DNA from: Marsupella aquatica
Taxonomy: Eukaryota; Marchantiophyta
Assembly (NCBI GenBank): GCA_973895155.1
Contig: OZ316895.1
Coordinates: forward strand, 5,766,001-5,830,000
Length of the DNA: 64,000 nt
Direction: 5' to 3'
Positions 50,089 through 62,366 of this stretch are shown here, piece by piece; within the stretch, counting starts at the first letter, position 1; the number at the start of each line of letters is the position of its first letter. The position numbers and the translations under genes were made by a program. The notes under the pieces are model-generated. The model was not told where the DNA came from and did not search any database. It saw only the letters and a program-made list of their open reading frames with translations.

Positions 50089-50526
50089 TTACTTTTGGGT
50101 CTCATTCTTGAATGTTAGCGTGGAAGAGTGTAATTTTTGTAGGTCTCATTCTTAAGTAATGCATGTAAATTAGGAACTCATAAACGGAGGTTTATGGGTT
50201 TCATTAGTGGAATATAAGCTATCTTTTTCTCAGTTTCATTCTTCAGTAATGCGTGTAAATTATAAATTAGGGACCCGTAGAAAATGTTTTTGGGGTGTCA
50301 TTCTTGAGTTACTAGCATGGAAGAGCAATCTTTTTCTCAGTTTCATTTTTCAGTAGTGCGTGTAAATTAGGGACCTGTAGAAAATGTTTTTGGAGTGTCA
50401 TTCTTGAGTTACTAGCATGGAAGAGCAATCTTTTTCTCAGTTTCATTTTTCAGTAGTGCGTGTAAATTAGGGACCCATAGAAAATATTTTTGGGGTGTCA
50501 TTCTTGAGTTACTAGCATGGAAGAGT
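50089..50526 (+). repeat. 100-bp tandem array, about four units
   Basis: Units share CAATCTTTTTCTCAGTTTCA, TGCGTGTAAATTAGGGACC and TCATTCTTGAGTTACTAGCA. The last two full units are spaced exactly 100 bp and are nearly identical; earlier units are more diverged. Confidence 0.85.
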
Positions 50527-50726
50527 CCACTGGTTTCCAACTGGCTTCTATCCGTACAATTTTGAGTGGCCAACCCAGGCAGGAAAGACCAGTCACCCTC
50601 CTTAAAGAATAAACTTATTTCATCAATGGCAGCCCCTTGTTGAGAAAATCACCAGCCACACAATCACAAGAGCTCAATCAGGAAGCATGAACACCGACAA
50701 TGAAGATATGTGGTTCACCTCCGCTG

Positions 50727-50988
50727 TGTTAGAATATTGCTAACCGTAGTTAGGCTAACTCAAGTTAGGACTTAGCTTAGGTTAGCAGTGATGCATGTTG
50801 TATATAACCAGGGCTGATGCCAACCCCTAGTGGATCTTCAATTCATTGTTGGAGTTGGGCAAGAGAAAATTAAAGGTCTCTTGCTTTCCCGTGGATGTAG
50901 CCTCAGTCAACCACGTATTTGTTGTGTCAACTACTTTGTATGGTGTTTACATGTGCATGGTGTTTCAGGATAAGGATTATCCCCAACA
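50727..50988 (+). repeat. 5' LTR of older Copia (262 bp)
   Basis: It begins TGTTAGAATATTGC and ends CCCCAACA. It matches the 3' LTR at 58961-59252 over GTTAGCAGTGATGCATGTTG and GGATAAGGATTATCC, with a deletion of about 25 bp near its start and several substitutions. TATATAACC around 50811 could be the promoter TATA box. Confidence 0.8.
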
Positions 50989-51429
50989 AATGGTATTAGA
51001 GCATGCCTAGGAGGTGACGTTGTGGTGACAAGAATTTATTGTGTAGTTGATGGTTTGAAGATCCTGGGAGTTTTGTCGCATGAAACTTGTTGGTGGTGGG
51101 CTCATCGGATAGATTAGTGAGAAGGCTTTCTATTGGTGTATAGAACTCATTGGTTGGTATCCATGGTGCGGAGGATTTGGAGTTTGCCTCATTCATATTC
51201 AACGGTTATTCGGGGGAGAGACCAGCAGTTTGTTTTCTTGATGGTGTGAGCTTTGCGGTGCGCGAAGCGTCGCATGTTGTTGCTTTGGTTGAAGGTTGAA
51301 GCGAGCTGGTTGTTTCGGTAGCTGAGTTATTGTCAAGTAATATCGAATGCGACGTGACGAGTAGGAGTTGAGTTCTGGTTCTTTGACAAGCTATGATGCT
51401 TGTTTTTCCATAAACCGGGTTACTCGTCG

Positions 51430-52646
51430 GTCATAGCTTTCCTCTACGGCACCTTGGAAGAGGTGATCTTCATGAGACAACCGCTAGGTTTTGTGAAAGA
51501 AAGGCAAGAGGATTTGGTTTGCAAATTGTTGAGATCCTTGTACGGGGTAAAGCAGTCACCAAGCTAGGAAATGGAATAAGCGGTTTGACGATTGGATAGG
51601 TTTTCACATGAGTGTGTTTGATCCTTGTGTATATCTTAAACCGGTGAAGAATGTTGTCTTTGGTTTCATTGTTTAAGTACTTTATGTGGATGACATGCTT
51701 ATTGCGGCCATGGATAGATTTGAGATTGTTAAGCTCAAGGCACTCCTCAGTGCAAAGTTTAAGATGAAGGACTTAGGGCCACCTAAGAGGATTTTGGGTA
51801 TGGAGATCACTAGGGACTTGGAGGCTGGTAAACTATGATTGACGCAGAGCAGTTATGCAAGGAAGGTAATTGCAAGGTTCAACATGGGGGATAGCAAGCC
51901 AGTAAGTACCCCGTTGGCTCCACAGTTATCCTACGGATGAGACAGAGAAGGGGCCGATGTCAAAGGTTCCTTATGACAAGGCAGTGGGGAATCTCATGTA
52001 TTTGATGAATTGCACTAGACCTGATCTTGCCATGGCTACGGGCAAGGTGAGCAGGTACATGTTGAATCCAGGGCGAGATCCAGGGAAGGTACATTGCGAA
52101 GCAGTGAAGTAGATTTTTTGGTAATTGAAGGGTACCATGGATCATGGTCTTTTGTTTGATGCACATGCTGACAATGCGAGATCATTGATGGGATATGTAG
52201 ATGCTGATTATACACACGATCTGGATTGGAGGAAGTCAACAACTCGGTATGTGTTCACACTTGGTGGTGGATGCATAAGTTGGAGGTCTACTTTGCAAAA
52301 GTGTATTGCTCAGTCTACTACAGAAGCTGAGTATGTTGCAGTAGTAGAAGCAGCGAAGAAAGTTATTTGGTTGGATAGACTTATCACTGAGATGGAATTG
52401 CCACAGGGGAATGTGAAGCTCCATTGTGATAGTGAGAGTACTCTTCACCTTGTTGTGAACCAAGTAATGGACAACAGAGTGAAGCAGATCGACGTCAGGT
52501 ACCATTTTATCAGGCAGGGTGTGTTTGATAATCAATTTGAGCTAGTCAAGATTAACGGTAAACTCAACCCAGCTGACGCTTTTACCAAAGTGATTCTTTG
52601 GAAAGTTTCTCAAGACACCATGCTACTTTGCAGGTTCTGCAGTTGA
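51430..52646 (+). pseudogene. Copia reverse transcriptase-RNase H fragment
   Basis: The similarity starts in RT at AFLYGTLEEVIFMRQPLGF and continues past LYVDDML-equivalent sequence to RNase H, with the last 173 codons (52125-52646) uninterrupted and containing ISWRSTLQKCIAQSTTEAEY and ADAFTKV. Earlier parts contain stops and frameshifts (for example around 51560-51700). The protein is very close to the pol of the younger element although the LTRs of the two are unrelated in length and sequence. It ends 16 bp before the insertion site of the younger element. Confidence 0.9.
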
Positions 52647-52666
52647 AGCACAAGTAGAGCTACTTA

Positions 52667-53087
52667 TGTTGAGCATAGACGACGATCGCAACGGCAAGCC
52701 CATGAACCATCCAACGCACAATAGTCGACACAAGAGATACGTGGTTCACCTCCTTGAGGCTACGTCCACGAGAACACACAAGAGAGCTTTACTGAACTCT
52801 AAGCCCATCGGCTATACCGAGTCTCCACAGTGTAAGCTCTCCCTATCTCTCAAGTGGCTCCATAACAATGAGCCTTGGTTCTACCTCTCCAAGCACACAT
52901 GCCTCTTATGATATAGTGTGCAACTTAGTTGTACCTAACCACATAGTTGTACATAATCACGTAGTTGTACCTAACCACATAGTTGTACCTAATCACGTAG
53001 TTGTACCTAACCACGTAGTTGTACCAACCCACGTTGTTATACCAACCACGTCATACCTAACCTAGATGTAAGAGTAAATATCCAACA
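52667..53087 (-). repeat. 3' LTR of young Copia (421 bp)
   Basis: Bounded by TGTTG and CAACA on the plus strand. It contains an 18-bp tandem array (AGTTGTACCTAACCACRT-like, about 52925-53045), which falls near the 5' side of the LTR in element orientation, that is in U3. Confidence 0.95.
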
Positions 53088-53088
53088 A

Positions 53089-53098
53089 TCTTCCCCTT
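53089..53098 (-). other. Polypurine tract of young Copia
   Basis: The minus strand reads AAGGGGAAGA directly before the 3' LTR, the usual plus-strand primer position. Confidence 0.8.
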
Positions 53099-53277
53099 GA
53101 CTCTGGTCTAGGGGAGAGTAATACTGCCAATGTATATGATCCCTCAACGGGAAGTTCTGGACAAAAACCAAACCGGTTTCCCTCTCTAACTAGAGCAAAC
53201 CAGAACTAAGCCGTAACCTAATACATAGGAATGAGGAAGAGCATATATCAGTAATTACAATGAATGTTAAGAAAACT

Positions 53278-56200
53278 CTACTTGTGATGCAATTGCAAAA
53301 CCTGCAATACGTCACGGTGTCTAGAGAAACTCTCCAAAGGAATCACTTTGGTAAATGCGTCAGCCGGGTTGAGTTTACCATCAATCTTGACTAGCTCAAA
53401 CAAATTATCAGACACAGCCTGCCTGATAAAATGGTACCTAACGTCAATGTGCTTCACTCTGCTGTCCATCACCTGGTTCACAGCAAGGTGGAGCGCACTT
53501 TGACTATCACAATGGAGCTTCACATTCCCCTGTGACAATCCCATTTCAGTGATAAGTCTATCCAACCAAATCCCTTCTTTTGCTGCTTCCGCAGCTGCAA
53601 CATACTCCGCTTCTGTAGTAGACTGAGCAATACACTTCTGCAAAGTAGACCTCCAACTTATGCATCCACTACCAAGTGTGAACACGTATCCTGTTGTTGA
53701 TCTCCTTCGGTCCAAATCTTGTCCATAGTCAGAATCAAAATAGCCAATCAATGATTTAGCATTCTTTGCATTCGCATCAAATAAAAGACCATGATCCACG
53801 GTACCTTTCAAGTACCTAATAATCCACTTCACTGCTTCCCAGTGTACCTTCCCTGGATTCGACATGTACCTGCTCACCTTGCCCATAGCCATGGCAAGAT
53901 CAGGTCTAGTGCAAGTCATCAAATACATGAGACTCCCCACTGCCTTGTCATACGGAACCTTTGACATCAACCCCTTCTCTGTGTCATCCGTAGGATAGAA
54001 CGCTGATGATAACTTGAAGTGTGGAGCCAACGGGGTACTTACTGGCTTGCTATTCCCCATGTTGAACCTTGCAATTACCTTCCTCGCATAATTGCTCTGT
54101 GTCAACCATAGCTTACCAGTCTCCAAGTCCCTAGTGATCTCCATACCCAAAATCCTCTTAGTTGGCCCCAGGTCCTTCATCTTAAACTCTGCACTGAGCA
54201 GTGCCTTAAGCTTAACAATCTCAGACCTATCCTTGGCCGCAATAAGCATGTCATCCACATAAAGTACTAATACAATGAACCTAAAGACAACATTCTTCAC
54301 CGGTTTCGAAAATACACAAGGGTCAAATACACTTCTGTGAAAACCTTGTGACCGAATCCAATCGTCAAACCGCTTGTTCCACTGTCTTGATGACTGCTTC
54401 AACCCATACAAGGATTTTAGCAATCTGCAAACCAAATCCTCCTGTCCTCTCTTCATAAAACCTAGCGGTTGTCTCATGAAGATCACCTCTTCCAATGTGC
54501 CATAGAGGAAAGCTGTGACAACATCCATCTGATCTAGCAGCAGACCAAACATTACAACAAGTACACACAATAGTCGTATTGTAGAGTACTTAGCAACTGG
54601 TGAGAAGACCTCATTGTAATCCACACCTTTCTCTTGTGTGAATCCCTTTGCTACCAATCTAGCCTTGTAGACCTTCGATCCACCTCCTATGGAATTATCC
54701 TTCAGCTTGTAAATCCACTTGTTGTCCACCACTTGCTGACCCTTAGGCAGCTTAACAAGCTCCCAAGTTTTGTTGTCCTTTAGTGACTGCATCTCCGTTT
54801 GCATTGCTGCAGTCCACTTCTGCTTCTCCTTTGAAGCACTTGCCTCATGAAATAAAGAAGGTTCCCCTTCTTCCAAAATTAACGCATCACCCTCATCATC
54901 AGCTGTAAAATCATCCTCTTGTAGTTGAGATGAATCAACCCACTGTCCATACCTTGGTGGAGCGCGTATAGTGCGACCAGATGTTCTTCTAGCCGATGAC
55001 TCCGGTTGATCTGCGTGTGCTGGTACAATTTGAAGCTCAACAGCATCCACTTGCTGCTCACCAACATCAACAAACTCCTCTGGTTCCTCTGGCACAGGAA
55101 CTAGCTCCATAATTGGAGCAACTCCTTCTCTCCGGTCATGCACCTCATAACCAATCTCCCCCTCAACGAGATCCGGGATAGGAGATTTTCCTTTGTCAGT
55201 ACGGGAGACCTGAGTATTCTCCCCCTCCTTCAATAATCTGGATTCATTGAAGGAAACATCCCTACTGACAACGAGCTTACAGGCAATAGGATCCCATAGC
55301 CTATAGGCTTTCACACCACTCTGGTACCCAAGAAAAACACATTTCCTGGAGGTAGGATCCAACTTGGTCCTATTCTGCTTCGGTGTGAGAGCATATGCAT
55401 CACTTCCAAAAACTACCAAGCCATGATAGTCTGCTTGCCGCTTATAGCGCATCTCAAACGACATTTTGAAATTGATAGCACTAGAAGGAGAAAGATTTAC
55501 CAAATAAGGTGCGGTATTGACAGCTTCTGCCCAAAATTCTTGTGGTAAACCTGATTGGCTCAACATACTCCGTGACCGCTCCAACAGTGTCCGATTGAGC
55601 CTCTCAGCGACACCATTCTGCTGCGGAGTATAAACTGTGGTGAAATGGCGAGTTATCCCTTGTTCTGAACAGTACTCTTCAAATTCCATTGAAGTGTACT
55701 CCCCGCCGTTGTCTGACCTCAGACTCTTCACCCTTGTATCCAAACACTTGATCCTGTTTCCAGTCTGATTCTCCACTTGGGCCTTCCACTTCTTAAAAAT
55801 GGACAAGACATCAGACTTATGCGTCATGAAATAAATCCACACAAATCTTGAGTAATCATCAATAAATGATACATAGTACAACTTTCCAGAGTGTGAGGGA
55901 GTCGGGGATGGACCCCACACGTCACTATGTATGTACTCAAGAACCGCTTTGGAACGATGAGTTCCAACACCAAAAGCACGACGATGCTGCTTTCCAAGAA
56001 TGCAATGCTCACAAAACTCTAATTTACAAGATTGCAAATCAGAAATGAGTCCATTCTTCCGTAAGATAGCCAAACCCTTCTCACTCATGTGGCCTAGCCG
56101 TGAATGCCACAGTTGAGTCATCTCCTCGTGAGACTTGGTTACATTGGCCTCTCCACATACAGTATTGCCCTGTAACACATACAAATTCTTTTGTCTACTC

Positions 56201-57582
56201 CCCTTCAAAATCACTGTCTCTCCCGACCTGACTTGAAGTTCACCATCAATAACGCTCCATTGATGACCATTTGAATCCAACACACCGAGTGAAATCAGAT
56301 TCTTACGCATGCCAGGTACATACCTGATTCCTGTGCGCACAACGCCATCAAACATTTGAATCTTCACAGACCCAATTCCCTCAATTTGACAGGAGTGATC
56401 ATTTCCCATCAGAACTGAACCGTTTGAAACAAAGTAAGAACTGAAAAACTCACGAATGTAACAAATATGAAAAGAGCCATAATCAAGAATCCACACATCA
56501 TCTGCTCTCCTAGATGACGTGCATAGGGCATACCCCCGGCTTCATAAAGCATACTCATCATTGAGTAAATCAACTTCTCCATCAGCCCTAGCCACATTTG
56601 CCGATGAAGTTTCCACTGCCTTTCCCTTACAGTCTCGCTTGAAGTGTCCAACTTGGTTGCACTTCCAACATGTCACCTGCCTCCTCTGAGGGGATTTACC
56701 CTTGGACTTAGATCTGGATTTAGATCTAAACTGGGTTCTACGGTCCCCTGTTGGTCGCTGCATACTCCTCCCACGGTTAACATTGAGGGCAGCACCAGAT
56801 GATGAAGGCTGTGACATGATGTGCATCTTCTATTGAAGATCATCACTAAGCAGAGAACTTACCACGTCATTGTATGAAATGGTATCCCTATCACGATGCA
56901 ACAACACTCGTGATAGGGATTGGTAAGATGGAGGCAATGAACTAAGAAGCTGCAGAGCCTTCGTCTCATCATTCAAAGTCTCCCCAAGGTTTTCCAAGTC
57001 AATGACCATGTCGTTGAAAACATCCACATGGTCTTGCAACTTCGTACCGGATTCCTTCATCCTGAAACTCATCAGTTTGTAGGAAGTATAGAGCCGGTTC
57101 GACAACTCCTTGCGGTGATACTTGCTCTGCAATTCCGCAAACAAGGACATGCAATCCTTATGTGCACCCAACTGCTTGATGATGGGAGGCATGAGATAGA
57201 GTGTAACACACCACACTCCCTGCTCCTGCATGCGGTCCCATTGTTTCTCATCAACATCGTTTTCACGAGGGCTCAGCAGTTGGCCCATCCCTGACGCATA
57301 AAGCACTCCCTTCACCTGCTTCTCCCATAGCAAGTAGTCAGAGCGCCCATCATACTTTGTCACTTCATACTTGGGTCCCCCAAGCTGGAAAGTCCCCATC
57401 TTCTTCTTTGGCACTACCGTGAGCTCCGGTAGTAGTACTGCTTCCTCCACCACACGCCGCACCGGTGATGGTATCGGTGTCACGTGCTCTTCCTCCTGCT
57501 CCTCTCTCTGCCCCTGAAACCGCCGTGGTGATCCTCGTGCTTCAAGTTCCACGTCTTCGAAAAACTCCTCCGAATCACTCAT
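53278..57582 (-). pseudogene. Copia gag-pol, single frame with two internal stops
   Basis: Gag starts at 57582 and reads to a TAG at 56832-56830. The nucleocapsid part with zinc knuckle CWKCNQVGHFKRDC follows in the same frame to a TGA at 56544-56542. The same frame then continues as protease-integrase-RT-RNase H to the TAG at 53280-53278. The protease active site reads WILDYGSF where family members have DSG or DTG. Integrase shows LWHSRLGHMS, CEHCILGKQHR, HSDVWGP, LRSDNGGEY and QQNGVAERLN; RT shows AFLYGTLEEVIFMRQPLGF and LYVDDML; RNase H shows CIAQSTTEAEYVAAAEA. Total about 1435 codons, a normal Copia length. The two stops and altered protease suggest it can move only with help from another copy. 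Confidence 0.92.
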
Positions 57583-58329
57583 ATGAGAAAATCATAAAAA
57601 ATATCGTTTTTCAGAACTTCTCAAAAAACTCGAAACTCAACACCGCCGCGTAGCCCACAAAGCTAGGAGTCCAAAACTTGTCAACAACGAATATTGATCA
57701 ATTGCACTTGGTGTCGTCACCAAGTCTAACAGCGTAATTGATTTTGCTTAGCCTTCCTCTTTGCATCAAAGAGCCAATCCCGGACTCAAAACAATCGTCT
57801 TGCCTCAATCTCTCCGTTGAGTCAAAACACTTGACGCTTCTCCCTCCGAGTTGATTGCCACGACAAGAAACCCCAATCAGGCAAAAGAGGACTCCATAGC
57901 CGGTCAGAAAATCAGAATGTTTCTTTTGCTCGTCCCGTCGCACACGGTACTCACTTGGTAACAAATCAGCTACCAAAACAAATAGCTCATCCCGATCTAC
58001 AAGTAGAGCTACAGCATGCGATGCCTCCTTCGCCGTAGAGCTCACACCGTCGAGAAAACAAACTCTGGTCCCTCCTCTGAAAAACCGTCGAACACGAATG
58101 TTGCCAACTTTCTTCACAAAATCCAGAACGATGAAAACTTAGATCTCTCTGCACCACGAGCTCCGTTCAACGATTTCTTCACACCGTTAGAAAGCTCTTG
58201 CCCCGATCTATCCGTTGAGCCCATAAACTCCAAGTTCAATGCGACGGAACTCCGGGAAATCCACCGACACTCAACGCTGGAAAAACCGTCATGAAATCCC
58301 ATCACGAACACACGTCACCTCCCAAGCAT

Positions 58330-58341
58330 GCTCTGATACCA
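58330..58341 (-). other. Primer binding site of young Copia
   Basis: The minus strand reads TGGTATCAGAGC two bases inside the 5' LTR, complementary to initiator tRNA-Met. Confidence 0.9.
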
Positions 58342-58343
58342 AT

Positions 58344-58764
58344 TGTTGAGCATAGACGACGATCGCAACGGCAAGCCCATGAACCATCCAACGCACAATA
58401 GTCGACACAAGAGATACGTGGTTCACCTCCTTGAGGCTACGTCCACGGGAACACACAAGAGAGCTTTACTGAACTCTAAGCCCGTCGGCTATACCAAGTC
58501 TCCACAGTGTAAGCTCTCCCTATCTCTCAAGTGGCTCCATAACAATGAGCCTTGGTTCTACCTCTCCAAGCACACATGTCTCTTATGATATAGTGTGCAA
58601 CTTAGTTGTACCTAACCACATAGTTGTACATAATCACGTAGTTGTACCTAACCACATAGTTGTACCTAATCACGTAGTTGTACCTAACCACGTAGTTATA
58701 CCAACCCACGTTGTTATACCAACCACGTCATACCTAACCTAGACGTAAGAGTAAATACCCAACA
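58344..58764 (-). repeat. 5' LTR of young Copia (421 bp)
   Basis: Same length as the LTR at 52667-53087 and nearly identical. The 761 bp between this LTR and the gag start form the untranslated leader. Confidence 0.95.
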
Positions 58765-58769
58765 ACTTA

Positions 58770-58960
58770 GCAGTTTTTAGACTTATTGTATATGGATTCC
58801 TTGATTCTGTTAGGGTATGGCTTAATTCTAGTTAACCCTTAGTTAACCCATGGTGATTTTTAGGGGGAGACCTATTTAGGTGATTGTCTAGAATTTCCCG
58901 CTGAGGATACCATATGGTAGCAATTAGTCTAGTCCCCAAGACTAGAGTCAAGGGGGAGTT
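58770..58960 (+). other. 3' internal end of older Copia with polypurine tract
   Basis: This continues the older plus-strand element after the insertion. AGGGGGAG at 58951-58958 just before the LTR is its polypurine tract. Confidence 0.75.
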
Positions 58961-59252
58961 TGTTGAGTATTGCTCTTAGTCTTATGACTCTATGGCTAAC
59001 CATAGTTAGGCTAACTCAGATTAAGACTAAGCTAAGGTTAGCAGTGATGCATGTTGTATATAACCAGGGCTGATGTCAACCCCTGGTGGATCTTCAATTC
59101 ATTGTTGGAGTGGAGCAAGAGAGAAGTAAATGTCTCTTGCTTTCCCATGGACGTAGCCTCAATCGAGATGTGAACCACATACTTGCTGTGTCGACTACTT
59201 TGTATAGTGTTTACATGTGCATGGTGTTTTGGGATAAGGATTATCCCCAACA
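58961..59252 (+). repeat. 3' LTR of older Copia (292 bp)
   Basis: Starts TGTTGAGTATTGCTC, ends ATTATCCCCAACA, and matches the LTR at 50727-50988. Confidence 0.85.
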
Positions 59253-61142
59253 ATTGTGCAGGAGCATGTTTGATTTAATAGATGTCACATCTGCTACTAA
59301 AGTGGATAGGCATTAATATAAAAAAAAATTACTCCTCTCCGGTCCTTGTTCTATGTTGCGTAGGACTAAGTTGATCAGACAACACAATTTTGTGACTGCC
59401 AAAATGGCTACGACATTTGGGAAATCATTTTTTCGGGGGAGCTGGTGCAACGCATGTTCTCATTCTACATGCTGATTAGGCCAAGTTTGGAAAATTTAAT
59501 ATGTGATTTCCTTACTCTTAAGCAACTCTACAATCAAGCATTGAGTGGGCGTCACATTGACTTTACTGATATTTTTTATCCCATCACAAGGCATGAGTTC
59601 TGTGGATTACAATAGCACCTACATGCCATCAGAAAATTTCTATCATGATGTCATTAGGATTCCCATTTCATAATGTGTTCTTTGGGTTTAATTGATGCCT
59701 TAGGATCTTTTCTAACTTTTGTTCAACCAAAGGCATAGTTTTCTGAAAGCAAGGAGAAAAAAAACTCCACACAACAAAACCCTTCCGTAAAAGAATTTTG
59801 TAGAGATTTAATTAACTGCAACTAGTTGAGATAAACTATGGGGAGCTCAAAATCTAGAATTTGCGTAGGGCGCTAGTGGGGCACTAGTGGGCTCTCAAAA
59901 TCTAGAATTTGTTAGTAGGGCTTGAGTAGCAATGGTAGGGTAATCTGGGAGGTAGAATACTGAAGCCTTTCAAAGGAGACCATATGTGATTTGTGCAGTC
60001 TCGTGAAACCAAACTCTCTTTGGTCATGGACATTGTAATATGAGTGCAAGAAAATGTACATCTTTAGCCTCATCGGAAAAACCTTTGACCAGAAATAAAA
60101 TGCGTCCATCAGAGAAAAATAAAATACACCCACTCCAAAGCTAGCTACAATAGGCCCTTGTACTGTCCTAAGAACATTCCTTGCACTTTAGGGTTGGTAG
60201 ATGTAGACAATTTGGTGTAGTTTTTTGGGCTATTGGCTTGCACAAAAGGGAGTATTCTCCCAAGTTCTAGGACTGACATTTCACTTTACATGAATAGTCT
60301 GATCCAAAGTGAAAAGGACTCCAAGAAAGGTGCAAACTAAGGGGAAAAAAAACAAGCCCCTGGAAGTTAAGGTGTAGAAGAATATTTGAAATTGTTTGAG
60401 TTAAGCTTCCAATATTTTAGCTCTGATGGGATTGGCACTTGGCAGGGATCAGATGGTGTAAAGACCAATATTTGGTGTGGGGGTGTAAATTGAGTTAAAG
60501 GGGGGGGGGGGACAAGTTGTTGAGATGGAACTGAGCTGCATGAAACTGGATGGAGGGGAGCTGGGCTCTTCAACCATTGTAGAGTGGGTTAAGAAATTTG
60601 AGAATCAAGAGTTGGTATTACCTCGTTACATGTGAAGCTGGTCAACTTTCTCGTTTTACTCGAGTGTAGAGTCTTGTCCAAGCAAGCAGTAAGATTCTGA
60701 GGATCCCATCAATTGAGGATGTAAGTCATGTCCATGCCTAGTTTGACATGTTCTGATTTCATGTGAGCTTTCCATTCCCCCCACAAATGAAATCTCAACA
60801 AAAACAAAATTTAATCAATTCTGAACACAAAAAGACAATTCATAAGTCCAAATGTGATCTTGATCCAAATTATTGAACTTGGATACCCCTAAATGCCCTT
60901 TGTTTGTTCACCTGTGAAAGAAACAAATCCGTTAGATGGCTCGTTGTTTAAAAAGAAACCTTTTTTTACTCTAATTCCATTTCATTCTAGTAATCTAGCA
61001 CAATTCCCTAAGTGTCATGCAAGCTTAAGAATCCAAAAACAAGTTTGGAATGGAGATCCTCTCCAAGCTAACCCACAAAATACTGTCTCGGAAAGGCCAA
61101 AAATACCTTTTAGATTTTATAGAAAGGAAGGTTGTTACTTAA
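59253..61142. other. Non-coding interval
   Basis: No supported gene. A poly-G run is at 60501-60510. A short tandem repeat (GCACTAGTGGG / AAAATCTAGAATTTG) is at about 59848-59905. Confidence 0.45.
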
Positions 61143-61390
61143 CCAACTGGCTTTGGTCAATTGGCCAGGGGATAGCCTAGAACCAAGAGGTCCCAGGTTT
61201 AATCTCCCCTCCACACACAAGGGGTGTGGAGGGTATGTGTGTGTATTTGTGAATGGGGTGTAGTGATGGGAGTACTGGTTTCTCCTTAACCCTAGCGGGT
61301 CTAGTTTGGGGCCTTAGTTAAACTCTCTCTACCACCTAGTCTGGTCCCTGTCGGATCCCTGGGTATTGTCCCCTTGTGGCTACCCTGCAT
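61143..61390 (+). mobile_element. tRNA-related SINE-like repeat, copy 2
   Basis: TGGCTTTGGTCAATTGGCCAGGGGATAGCC then AGGTCCCAGGTTTAATCTC resembles the A-box and B-box arrangement of tRNA-derived SINEs. The body (CCCTCCACACACAAGGGGTG, GATGGGAGTACTGGTTTCTC, TATTGTCCCCTTGTGGCTAC) aligns with copy 1 on the opposite strand at 22985-23240. No clean target duplication or tail was identified. Confidence 0.5.
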
Positions 61391-61673
61391 AGAATCTCAT
61401 GCTCCCAAACATAATGTTTATCCTTTGTTGGAGGGGTGTGCTTGGGCTTTCAAGGCAAAAAAGGGGGCAGATTTTGTAGAAAAATATAAAGCAGGGTAGC
61501 AGGTGCTCAAGTGGGGTTCCGCTTTAAACAAGAAAATATCTAGGGAAAGGAAGAAGGGTAACGGTTCACTACTTTTCTCTTTCACAAAAAAAGAAGTAAG
61601 GCAGGCCTCCATCTGGACTAGTGTTGTGATCGAACTGTAGAGATACTCAGGTTCGTGTGGAATACAAGGGTTA

Positions 61674-61945
61674 GTGCAATGTTTGACCTCAGTTGTAACT
61701 TCAAAATCAATATAATGTCACAAGTTAAGGCATTTTGGTACACACATCTTCAAGCGTTGGTGTACTGTTTGACCACAGTTGTAACTTCAAAATCAATATA
61801 AGGTTACAAGTCAAAGTATTCTGGTAGACACATCTGCAAAGGGTCGGTGTAATGTTTGAACCCAGTTGTAACTTCAAAACCAATAAAGTTATAAGTTAAG
61901 GCAATTGGTGCACACATATGCAAGGGAGTATTGTTTGACATGTTC
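61674..61945 (+). repeat. Tandem array, about 90-bp period, three units
   Basis: Units share AATGTTTGACC(T/A)CAGTTG, TAACTTCAAAATCAATATAA and GTACACACATCT. Confidence 0.85.
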
Positions 61946-62366
61946 TAACTTAAAACAAGGTTATAATATTCTAGAGTTTACATTACAATAATCTAACATT
62001 AAATACCACTTCAAATAATATTTTCATAACTAGACCCTTACATATGTTTTTTCACCCCTAGTTGTATTTTTAACATTATTTCCCAAATTTCTGGTTACGC
62101 GTCCTTCAAGAGGTTTGAGAGAACGCTTTATATGTTGCTTTCCAAGCTTATTTATTTTATTGCAATAAAATTGCCTTTTAAATCCACTGGAGACAACAAG
62201 ACTTTGTGTATTTTTTCAATATTGATTATTTTCAAAGCACAACTACCGTCAACATTGTTCTTATTGATTAGGCACCATAAAGCGCATAACCTCCTTATGT
62301 CAACATCCGAGCATGGATAGGTTTAGTTTGATAGAGTTGTCTATGCCAAGAAGTGACATTATTATT
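61946..62366. other. Non-coding, AT-rich
   Basis: Nothing supported between the two tandem arrays. Confidence 0.4.

Larger units (their letters stand above)
52667..58764 (-). mobile_element. Complete Ty1/Copia retrotransposon, young copy
   Basis: 6098 bp with two 421-bp LTRs that differ at about seven positions by my reading (all transitions), so the insertion is recent relative to its host element. The target duplication ACTTA is at 52662-52666 and 58765-58769. The element lies in antisense orientation inside the older plus-strand Copia. Order on the minus strand: 5' LTR, primer site, leader, gag, protease, integrase, RT, RNase H, polypurine tract, 3' LTR. All coding parts lie in a single frame that is broken by two stop codons. 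Confidence 0.95.
50727..59252 (+). mobile_element. Older Ty1/Copia element, deleted and split by a younger Copia
   Basis: A plus-strand element with 5' LTR 50727-50988, primer binding site 50991-51002 (TGGTATTAGAGC, one change from the usual site), a degraded leader, an RT-RNase H fragment 51430-52646, then the younger element (52667-58764), the rest of its 3' end (58770-58960) with a polypurine tract, and 3' LTR 58961-59252. Gag, protease and integrase are missing, so an internal deletion joins the leader to RT at about 51430. No matching target duplication is visible at its outer ends. Confidence 0.8.

Noticed and set aside
56827-56835. Programmed stop-codon readthrough between gag and pol
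   Set aside because: The TAG is in frame, but a second in-frame stop (TGA at 56544-56542) and a changed protease site fit mutation better, and the downstream context is not a known readthrough signal.
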